A DNA stretch of 64,000 nucleotides from Gracilaria gracilis (lineage: Eukaryota; Rhodophyta; Florideophyceae; Gracilariales; Gracilariaceae): contig JARGSG010000207.1 of the NCBI GenBank assembly GCA_030374805.1, positions 558,001-622,000 of the forward strand. Reading direction: 5' to 3'. The stretch's first letter is position 1. Every line of letters begins with the position of its first letter. Positions 12,089 to 20,606 of this stretch are shown here, one piece after another. A program made the translations under genes and the position numbers. The notes beneath the pieces were generated by a model that saw only the letters and a list, made by a program, of their open reading frames with translations, was not told the origin of the DNA and searched no databases.

Positions 12089-12535
12089 ACATGCACACGA
12101 GGAAGCAGATGAACTCTGTTCACCAGTGGCATTGAGTAGAAGTGATAGATTAACGTCAATGAGATCTGGTTCTCCAGCATGTTGTGAATTTTCCATGCTA
12201 GGAAGCGCAGTTGTGATCTTCTAAACAGAGACTTGATATGGGAACCATCCTTGGCACAGATTTCAATAAACATAATGCAGTGCTCTTTGTCCTTCGCCTC
12301 TCTCTCCTCAGTAGACACTTGAAGCAATTCTGTCTTGTCATTTTTGTTTCCAACCAAAACTATGATGACATTGGTACCGCGCTTATTGCGCACATCTTCC
12401 ATCCATTTATTCACAGAAAGAAAGGACGGTCGATTGGTAACACCGTTAATGACGAAGGCTACAGCTGAGTCACGAATGTATGACGGGATCAATGGGTGGA
12501 ATTGCTGTTCACCAGCTGTATACCAAACTGGAAGG
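12089..12535 (-). pseudogene. 5'-truncated Rab6-type small GTPase retrocopy
   Basis: Minus-strand reading starts at the switch II region (WYTAGEQQFHP, a decayed WDTAGQE) and continues through LIPSYIRDSAVAFVINGVTN. The guanine-specificity motif reads GNKND, and the SAK-type motif is decayed (EICAKDG). One frameshift near 12215 leads into the frame giving TALPSMENSQHAG and DLIDVN. That frame ends SSCAC, the prenylated CxC tail of Rab6, but the stop after it is lost. The P-loop and switch I are missing. 5' truncation and absence of introns fit LINE-type retroposition. No poly-A tail is visible. Confidence 0.82.
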
Positions 12536-12653
12536 GATTTTTTTGCGAGGCACGTCTAGAGCGGAAACTAGAGTGAATGGTTCCTGGGCTACTGTGTTAT
12601 TCGTGCAATGATTGTCTGCATTTTGTTGAGCTGTACATTGCCAAATCCCGTAC

Positions 12654-13632
12654 TCATTGCAGCTTCTTTGTCATTGTCTCTATCAGTCCGAGCATTTGCT
12701 TCTTCTCCAAACGCGCCAAGGCTCGCTCTTCCTTTTCCATGACAATACGTTGCTCTTCAAGATCTATTCTACGAGCGTTCTCTTTTTGCAAAGCTTCGTA
12801 TCGCTCTACCTCCTTCGAATGTCGCTCGCGGTCAAGCTTTACACGTTCCCCTTCAATTTCAACCCGCTGAACCTCCTTCGCATTTCGTTCACGGTCGAAC
12901 TCCAGACGCTCCCGCTCTTATTCAATTCGCTTCTGCTCTGTCTGCTGGCGTTTTTTTCCTTGTTCTACAAGAACCAACGTCATGTCATCATTTGCCTGCG
13001 AAAATCCAAAGCTCCGTGCGGTTTTCCTACGAATTGATTTGTGGGAACGGTTTTCATCACTTAGAATCTCACTCCTGCCTCTCTTCAGTGCTTGTCCACA
13101 TATTCGCTCACCCGCCTCAATCAATTTCTTCTCTTTATTCTGTAGGTCTTCCTTCTCAACCCTAACAGCCTCGGCTCTGTCGTCTATTTTCTGTATTAAG
13201 TCGTCAAGAAGCGCTTCCTTCTCTCCAAATTCTTCTGTAATACCGGTGGTAGATTCATTTTTCTTCACCGCAATGTGGTGTAGCGACACAAGACGTTTAA
13301 AGCGATCTGTCAGCGTCTTAGAAGACGGTTTGTGCCTGCATTGAAACACAGAGCCAGAAATCTGTTTCATGAATGTGCCAAGCACTGTTTTAAACAGCGC
13401 TTCTGTTTGACCCCAAACGGGAACATGCGCGTTGGCATCGCGAACACTACGAAGCAAGAAAACATCGTAGATATCCGAGAAACGAAAGCGTCGTAGTTTT
13501 GGGGTGTTGTCTGTTTTTGCGGACGTTGGTGGTTTCGACGAAACGTTGTGTTATGTTGCTCGTGTCTTCGTCATGTTGTTCGTTTTTCTCTTCTGAGCGT
13601 GGTGAGTTGTCAGAACCATTTGGAACGGACAT
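12654..13632 (-). pseudogene. PIF/Harbinger Myb/SANT-like accessory protein, inactivated
   Basis: Starts at ATG 13632. After a frame change near 13495 the minus strand reads FRFSDIYDVFLLRSVRDANA, then a tryptophan-containing helical segment and TLTDRFKRLVSLHH. This is the shape of the Myb/SANT-like DNA-binding domain encoded beside Harbinger transposases. A long charged coiled coil follows, with repeats of the type ERERLEFDRERNAKEVQRVE. It crosses one TAA codon at 12918 and ends at TGA 12654. In this superfamily the Myb-like protein brings the transposase to the nucleus and to the ends. The arrangement is convergent with the transposase at 7424-8519, about 4 kb away, with captured host sequences between. 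Confidence 0.6.
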
Positions 13633-14161
13633 ACTGAAGCAAGAGTCGCTGGGCCGAAGAGCGCGTGCATGTCATGTACTCTGGAAGCTCTACCACGGAA
13701 ACCTCGTATGATTCGAGCTTTCTGCGAGATTTCTTAGGCAGTTTCTGAGCACTTCGTAGCCACCAAGTACAAGTGGGCTCTCTGTCACTTGTGGCTACCA
13801 GAAATGTACGAGACTTTTGTTTGCGTAAATTCTCTGATGACTGTAATATGCTTGTCAAATCCTTGTGTTTTTTGTGTTACTCGACACCGACCATGTTTGA
13901 ACGACGTGTAACAAAGAAACATTACCGCATTATGGCATGTAGAGTTCACAGAAGTTTTGTCTATGTCCTAAAATGAAGATGAGTCAGTGATAAGACCATC
14001 ACTTAGAACACCAAGCTTTTATACGACGTCAAAGAAGGCCTTGATATGTTCGTAGTTTTTTCCTTGTTTGGCGATGTATTTGGGATTACGGTTTTGTAGT
14101 AAAACTACCTGTGGTGTCCACAAAATGATTGAATTGAACTTTGAGAAGATATGCCATTCGT
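13633..14161. other. No gene seen; flank of piggyBac-type element
   Basis: AT-rich sequence without a recognisable frame. It ends at the CTAA target copy (14162-14165) of the next element. A near-palindrome built on CCACCAAGTACAAGTG / CACTTGTGGCTACC occurs near 13770-13800. Confidence 0.35.
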
Positions 14162-14165
14162 CTAA

Positions 14166-14532
14166 CCCCATTCCAGTGGGGTGAGGAAATTTCATCACCC
14201 TTTTTTGGGGTGAGTTCGGGTGAGACAGTCCCATCTCACCCGTACAGGGTGAGGGTGTCCCGCCGGCGGGTGAGAATCACCCTCAATCGAGGTGAATTGG
14301 CCTAAACCCCACCCGACGGGACCGCACTATCACCCAACGGGACCGCCTCACCCACACTTTGTCTGTGATCCCACCTCGTCCGCTCTCGCTTCTCGCAGCC
14401 GTTACTGGGCCACCATCACTCTTGCTTCTCTCTTTCTCCGCAGTCGAGCGTAACCCTGCACTCGGCACAGCCGTCCAAACCGTACAAACGAGGAGACTTC
14501 TGCACTTCGCTTCAAGCCCGCCTTTTCCGCTC
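14166..14532 (+). repeat. Left terminal inverted repeat, about 367 bp
   Basis: Inverted match of 28303-28668 with few substitutions. It contains short internal palindromes (CTCACCC-GTACA-GGGTGAG and CCCGCCGGCGGG) and a tandem pair of CACCCRACGGGACCGC units. These look like binding sites for the element's own transposase. Confidence 0.9.
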
Positions 14533-14706
14533 CCGATCTTGACCGCTGTCAATAGCTCACTCATTCAAAGCGTTGTATTTCTTTGCAGCCGTGCGTAGCC
14601 TTGCACTCAACACAGTGTTTCGGGACATTTCTACCGCAATAATGAGACCACCGCTGACCTTGGATTGAACCCCACCTTGACCGCTTTCGCGCATTACGAC
14701 TCCCAT

Positions 14707-17313
14707 ATGGCTCCATTACCATCACCGCCTTCCTCCTCTGGTCTTAAGCGTTGTATGCCTGCTGTTGATTCATTTCAGCCGTCACCCCTGCGCACAACTC
14801 CAGAATGCGAGAGTCCGGTACTCACATTGAACCCAACCGATTTGTTTCCCATATTAACATACCCAGAGATTCACGCGGAATATGAGTCTTTATCTACCAA
14901 TCTCCCACAATCCAACAAAAGCCCAGCCAATCAGCCACCATTACATACTCCTATTGATATCGTACAACCACCCACTATAGCGAAAGATATTTTAACACAA
15001 TTTGAGTGTGCAGATGCATATGACAGTAGCAATGACAATTCTTTTGTTCCACCAGGATCCAATAAGCTCCAGATTGCAGATGTTTCTTCCGAAACAGGTT
15101 CCATTCAATCAGAAAATCAATCGCAGATATCAGAGGAGGAACTACGTTTGCTACGGGTTGAAAGTATGTTCGGACGACATGTTTCTAATGGAATCTGTGT
15201 CACAGAGAGCAATTGTGAGGCTCAACAAATTGCAGTAGATGATATCTGGTCTTCACTTTTCAGCGATAGAATTGATAACCTAATGGAGATGAGCAGGGAT
15301 TCAACAAGTTTATTAACAACCGAAGCGAGCAGTATGCGGGAGAGTTCCGACAGGGCGGCGAAGACTACAAGCGGAGGTCTCGATGATTGGAGTTACGATT
15401 CTCCATTTAATGATATGACAATTGACATAGACGAAATCAATGTGTTCTTGGGAAAACGCTTTGTCACTGAGGCAAACACCATTCTCAATAACGTAATGAG
15501 CGAAATCAAACAGAAGCAGATTAGTTTCAACGTTGTGACTCAGACCAATCTGAGTAGATTAGCGGTACTGGACGTCTTCCTCCCGGATTATATCCTCGGC
15601 AAGGTAGCTGAAAGTCTAAACCGTGTTCTATTTTCACGAAATCAAAAGCCGACCTCTACATTAGAGCTTAAAGGGATACTTATCTTACATGTTCTAGCGG
15701 CATCCTACTCATCGACTGTATCGACAATTACCGCTCCAAGAAATCGACCATTTTTCTTTCAAATGGGCATTTCGAGCACCCGATACGGCCAGGTCTAAAG
15801 CGCGTTGTCATGCACTACAGGAAGGCGCCAAAGAGTAGAGGCGCTTGGAAAGGACTGGTCAAACTTCCCACGGAGGGCAAATTCATTGATAACAGAACTC
15901 AAAGATGAGCTTGCGTCTGTGAACAGGCTTTATCTTCATGTTCCGGGTACTACTGTTTTTAGTCTTGACGACGATCACCAAAGACTACGTTCCAGAGCTG
16001 TCGCGCAGTTAACAGCAATGAGTCATGTGAACAATCCGAAAAAGGCCTTGGGCCCTGTTAATAACGCATTGTGTTCGGCGTTGAATCCTGTTTTCATCGC
16101 AAGCCACTACTCTAGGCCTGGTGAAAAAATAACAGATGTGTGGGAAAGACTTGTGCGTCTCATACAAGGCGTTCCTACGGCGAGACCAGTCAGACCCATG
16201 ACCGACGCAATCTTTGCTGCTGATAGAGGCTACAATAGCAAGCAAACCATTGACTATATCAATGATCGACTCGGAGAGACGGAGATCGGCACGCACAAGC
16301 GAAGTCTTGACTACCCTTTTGTTTTTGGCGATGGTCGTATACGAAAAAGGCATATGGGGATGTTAGTTAGCGAGCGAGGTTGTAGAGCTGTATACAGTGC
16401 TCGCCGCAAAGCGAAGTCATCTTCCGGGAGAGATATTGCAGCTGCAGTGTATCGAGAGAGCTTCAGTGGGCTGATAGCGAGCATATACCATAATAATGAC
16501 CGAATGTTCAAGGCCACGAAGTTCGCACTTATCCCAAAGACAGGATACGAGCAGCCCATGAGTGCAACAGAAAGAGAATTGTTTCACACAGTTTATGATC
16601 GAGCATTAGTTGGTATTGCTGCTTCCACCAATTCAGAATCGGTTATGTCGCCGTACAGAATGCGTGTGAATCAAGCTCTGCTACGCGCACAAGAAGTGAC
16701 GTTGCTCCAATCTGAAGATCCTGGTTGGTTCCTCAGTAGAGCTTTTCAATTCACATCTCGCACAACACAGGCCTTTTTGCGAGCAATTGCAGAAGGCAAT
16801 GAAGAGGCGATGGAGGCATTGGCATCTCTGGTTGCAGGGAAGCGATTGGGACACGGGCCGCAATGTTTCCCACAAAGTGAAGAGGCTACAATGCAACGTT
16901 TGACATCAAATATGATCCTACTCTGTCACGCAGTGAATATGACAGTATCTTCAGGTTTGACGTCAAAGAATCAGGATCATTTGCCCTCTTCGTTTATGTC
17001 TGCCAGTACTGAGAGCCTTAATGCAATGACAAAGAGTGACATACTCTCGATGATGGTTTCTATTGGCCACGGTCAGTCGCAATCACTACGAAAATCCTTG
17101 CTTATCGAGAAGGTGTTAAGTCTACAGGAAAGCGTTCGTAATGAAACAATAACGCTCTCACCCGCCAATCATAACCAATTAACTCCATTGCAAAGGCGTG
17201 AGGCAAAAGAGAGAAAGCTTCTCGACCGCTTGTATAAGAAGTCAGAAGTCATTGACTTCGTGGGTGATGAAACCTCTAGTGACAATGGCCGGGATGAAAA
17301 AGGGCAGTATTAA
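14707..17313 (+). pseudogene. piggyBac-like transposase, N-terminal and first two catalytic parts
   Basis: One frame from ATG 14707 to TAA 17311-17313, broken only by TAA at 15796-15798. The first 250 residues are Ser/Pro-rich and disordered. An N-terminal helical region follows (FLPDYILGKVAESLNRVL, then TLELKGILILH), like the dimerisation region of piggyBac. Catalytic motifs: TTVFSLDDDHQRLRSR near 15950 carries the presumed first Asp. MTDAIFAADRGYNSKQTI near 16200 carries the second, followed by EIGTHKR, equivalent to the IVGT-R segment of piggyBac. RGCRAVYSARR follows. No third Asp motif occurs in this frame; it lies downstream after the nuclease. The frame overlaps the nuclease frame by 29 nt. 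The Asp assignments are inferred from spacing and motifs. Confidence 0.7.
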
Positions 17314-17768
17314 TGAACATCAGGTACTCAAGGCTCTACCCGCCTTTTTCGAACACAATGAGGCAACCTTGGGATCCTTCTTCACATCCAGTGATGCGCA
17401 GTACAGTGAACACCAATTCACAGTTCAATATATTCGAACCGTTGGCCTTGTTGCCTCCAATACGGAGGTGATGGTGGCCGACAGTCCGGATGCTATTTTA
17501 TGCTATGAAGACGAGGAGGGACAAAGTCACGTCTGCGCAGTAGAAATTAAGACTTCGAAAAGCTTGCGCACAATTGAGGAAGCTCGGAAGGTAAAGCAAA
17601 AGTCTGCGGCGGTAACAAGGCTAACTGACATTGGCCGAAACGAGGAATCTTTCAAGCAGTTTCATGAACTGGTACTATCTACAGAATACCGCATGCAGTG
17701 TCTACATCACGCATTCGCCATGAACTTGAGACCTGTTGTGTTCGTGCAGTCAAAAGGAAGTAACTGCG
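17285..17768 (+). pseudogene. PD-(D/E)XK (YqaJ-like) nuclease-like domain within the transposase
   Basis: Frame 2 opens at ATG 17285 inside the end of the preceding frame and runs to the gypsy target site. It reads MAGMKKGSINEHQVLKALP, a predicted helix, then YIRTVGLVASNTEVMVADSPDAIL. After a short spacer comes VCAVEIKTSKSL. The SPD and E-x-K residues are the core of the PD-(D/E)XK fold as found in YqaJ and lambda-exonuclease relatives. Downstream, LVLSTEYRMQCLHHAFAMNL resembles the helix with conserved Gln after the core strands. Excising the gypsy plus one CTGCG restores the frame into 27171 and gives N-C-G-I-G-E across the join. Whether the domain cuts DNA or is structural cannot be read from the sequence. 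Confidence 0.65.
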
Positions 17769-18276
17769 TGTAGTACAATTAGACCTCAATGGGTTGGTGC
17801 CACGTGGGCCTACTGGTGCGCCTTGCTGGCTGCACTGTACCCAATTGGTATTCTGTATTTTATAATTTATAATTTCTAATTTATAGTCTAGGATAGTTTA
17901 GCATTGCTGGCCCATGACAGTAGGTCATGGGCACAGCCGATGACGTCATGCCCGCATGGGAGATCGGCGTCGGTGCACCTTGTATATATTGTGGTGCACC
18001 TCGCCTTCCCCCTCGGGTATTGTGAAGTCAGGCACCACTAGGGCAGTAACTATACCATCTTCGTCACTTGCTACTCTATTACTGTTCAGGTTTTACCGCG
18101 CGTCGACGTCTACTACCGTACACCTACACGGTCTAGACTAGTTGCCCCGCCGTTTGCCCCTGCGGGTTTCAGGTGCCCTACTACCATATTGGTTGTGTGT
18201 TTTTCCCCTTTAGGTTGAGCCCGCGCGCGCTTCCTCTACCAGGCGGACCCCACACCTTATCGTTATTTGTACGACA
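17769..18276 (+). repeat. Gypsy 5' LTR, 508 bp
   Basis: Starts TGTAGTACAA and ends TTGTACGACA, with partially inverted ends. It is nearly identical to 26658-27165. Confidence 0.95.
17911..18000 (+). promoter_or_regulatory. Putative LTR promoter: CRE palindrome, hairpin and TATA box
   Basis: In order: an inverted repeat CCCATGAC-agtag-GTCATGGG (17911-17931); a perfect TGACGTCA palindrome (17941-17948), the consensus site of CREB/ATF-type bZIP factors; and TATATAT (17983-17989) flanked on both sides by GGTGCACC (17972-17979 and 17993-18000). The same array recurs in the 3' LTR. Promoter function is inferred from position and motifs. Confidence 0.55.
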
Positions 18277-18279
18277 TTT

Positions 18280-18291
18280 TGGTCTCCCGAC
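18280..18291 (+). other. Gypsy primer-binding site
   Basis: TGGTCTCCCGAC begins four bases after the 5' LTR. It has the form of a sequence complementary to a tRNA 3' end (the TGG pairs with CCA). The tRNA is not identified. Confidence 0.6.
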
Positions 18292-18423
18292 TTAGAAGTT
18301 TCTTGGTTTTTGTCGTACTTTTACTGGTGAGCAGAAGACATTCGAAAGGATTCTAGAAGTTCGCACACCTATTTGGTTTCGTAGAAATACTCGCGAAGCA
18401 ATTGGATACCACTACTAGTCACT

Positions 18424-20586
18424 ATGGAAAGACCTACAAGGATTACTCGTGGCTCTAGCGCGCCACCTAGCCACAATGGTTCTGCTGCGGCTTCGGCCGC
18501 TAAACCCCTTCTGGATAATCCCGAGGAGTTGCTTCGGCAACCTCGGGCCGGAACCTCAAAGGATACGAGCACTCAGCCACCGTTGGCTCCTGAACCTAAC
18601 AAGGATTTGCCGACAACGGTTGAGGACCTTTGGCCCCAATTGGAAGATCGAGCAAAAGCTCTTTTTACCGCTACGGTTAATGAAGCTATGACCTCAATGG
18701 ACATGGACGCCGTTACCCGCTTGGTGGTTGATCGAGCCGTGCACGAGCTCTCTCAACGCATACCTAAATTGGTTGAAAAATACCTCTTAACTGGTGCCCG
18801 GGAGCATATCTACCGAGTGGTTGAAGACCTTTGGGTTTCCGAAGGAATGGCGGAAACAAAAACCCCTGGGGTGAATATGGGTACTCGCATACCACAAGGG
18901 ATCCCTGCCGGTTCTTCCGCACCAATCAAGCCAATTCCGGCCGATAGTGCGTACCTACAAGGTTTAAGGCAAGGTCAAGAGGACCATATAGGGATGGGCC
19001 CTCGAGACATGTACTTGCCACCCATTGGAGGTAACGTTCGAAAAGACACCAAGACTGGTGGACCTGAGGATGATTCGTCTGACCCAGAAGAGGGGCGACG
19101 AAGAAGAAACCGCAAGGGTAAAGAAAGGAGGAGGAAAAAGGGAAAAAATCGCGGCTACGACTCTGACCCCGATTCCTCGAGCTCCGATACCGATACTGGT
19201 TCATCGTCGGAGGATGACCGTAAAGGTAGACGCAAGAAAAAACCGAACAGGTTGGCGAAGAAGTCGTCAAAGAGAAACCGGAAAGGTAAGAAGAAACGGT
19301 ACGAGTCGTCCGACTCGGATTCGGACACCGATACAACCCTAGAGGTGCGTCAGCCGCTGAACAATATGTTCACCAAAGCGGTTGATTATAGGTCATATCG
19401 GTTGAGAAACCGATCCTCTGCTTACACCCAAGAGGTTGCGCAGAAGATCACCAAGCACCACAAGAAGCTCAGCTTCCAGATGGGTGATACTACCTTCACA
19501 GGTGATGATCCCATTGCGGTAATTGAGTTTCTACAGAAGTTCAAGATTGCATGTGACCAACATGGTTTTTCCGAAGGTGCTGCCATGTGGTTATTCCAGT
19601 TTTACCTTAAAGGTCAAGCTTACCACTTGCTGCAAGGCAGGCTCCGTGGAAATACCCTGGCGGTTGATGACGAGGGGACAGAGATGTTAGAGACGTACCC
19701 AGAGGTGGTTAATTTCATGTTGGAAACTTACGCTACCGATGAGGCTATCCAGGAAGGTTACGCTGAGGTGCAGGCATATCGCCAACGCTCTAGCCAAACC
19801 GAAATGGAATTCTCGTTGGGCCTTTGGAATCTGGCCACCCGATGCGGTAATGTCTTTACCACTAGTAGGTTGAAGTCGCTCTTTGCCGACAATGTTGACA
19901 AAGCGATCCGTTCGCAGGTACGCAACTACCTGGCGAACAAACGAAAGGTGGACTATAATGGGCTTGCCCGTTATGCCCAGGGACTAGGCGACAATCTCCG
20001 TCACGGAAAGAAGCCGTCGGCGTCCCATACCTCAAAGGATAAACCGAAACGGTCAGTATTGGAGCTAGAAGAAAGCACTACCTCAGAGGGAGATCCGCTC
20101 ATTCGCGTAACAACAGGAATGGCAGTTCATCTCGTGACTGCGCCGCAGGCTCAGTCACGAGCCACCTCCAGTGGTAATTGGTCGTCGACAGTACCACCAG
20201 CTTCGGTAAGGTCGCCACCAAGTGCGGCGAGCACTCAACAAACCTCAACGGGTGGTTCGCAAGCATCTTCATATGCTACAGCACCGACCAATTCGGTTAC
20301 CCGACCTACCTCTATGGCAATGCGTGATCCCCAGACAGGTGGATTGGTTTGCTGGCTCTGTTTGTCGCCAGACCATCTGGCGAACAGATGTGACAAAATA
20401 CCCCCAGGGGTGCGCGAACATCTGATCAGTGCCAGGCAGCAAAACCACCGTAACCTATATGGATCTGGAAAGAGGGTACAAGCTCAACCATCACCATCTC
20501 AGGTTCACCTCGTCGAGGAAACACCAATCTTGGAGAAGAACAGTCCCGCTCAGGAGGAGCAGGAAAACACCGAACGGTTAGCGTAG
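18424..20586 (+). CDS. Gypsy Gag
   Basis: Intact 720-codon frame from ATG 18424. Residues 1-200 are low-complexity and helical. Residues 200-310 are strongly charged, with Lys/Arg-rich blocks alternating with Asp/Ser runs. Residues 330-540 contain the capsid-like region, with PIAVIEFLQKFKIACDQHG and FQFYLKGQAYHLL. The C-terminal part holds one zinc knuckle, CWLCLSPDHLANRC (CX2CX4HX4C), near residue 643, for binding genomic RNA. It is the only fully open frame of the element and ends 20 nt before pol, in a different frame. Confidence 0.88.
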   Translation: MERPTRITRGSSAPPSHNGSAAASAAKPLLDNPEELLRQPRAGTSKDTSTQPPLAPEPNKDLPTTVEDLWPQLEDRAKALFTATVNEAMTSMDMDAVTRLVVDRAVHELSQRIPKLVEKYLLTGAREHIYRVVEDLWVSEGMAETKTPGVNMGTRIPQGIPAGSSAPIKPIPADSAYLQGLRQGQEDHIGMGPRDMYLPPIGGNVRKDTKTGGPEDDSSDPEEGRRRRNRKGKERRRKKGKNRGYDSDPDSSSSDTDTGSSSEDDRKGRRKKKPNRLAKKSSKRNRKGKKKRYESSDSDSDTDTTLEVRQPLNNMFTKAVDYRSYRLRNRSSAYTQEVAQKITKHHKKLSFQMGDTTFTGDDPIAVIEFLQKFKIACDQHGFSEGAAMWLFQFYLKGQAYHLLQGRLRGNTLAVDDEGTEMLETYPEVVNFMLETYATDEAIQEGYAEVQAYRQRSSQTEMEFSLGLWNLATRCGNVFTTSRLKSLFADNVDKAIRSQVRNYLANKRKVDYNGLARYAQGLGDNLRHGKKPSASHTSKDKPKRSVLELEESTTSEGDPLIRVTTGMAVHLVTAPQAQSRATSSGNWSSTVPPASVRSPPSAASTQQTSTGGSQASSYATAPTNSVTRPTSMAMRDPQTGGLVCWLCLSPDHLANRCDKIPPGVREHLISARQQNHRNLYGSGKRVQAQPSPSQVHLVEETPILEKNSPAQEEQENTERLA

Positions 20587-20606
20587 GGTCCACCCCTAAC
20601 CGTTAA

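Noticed and set aside
17285-17768. The nuclease as part of a defence or restriction system
   Set aside because: It sits within inverted repeats and between transposase motifs of one element; nothing else suggests immunity.
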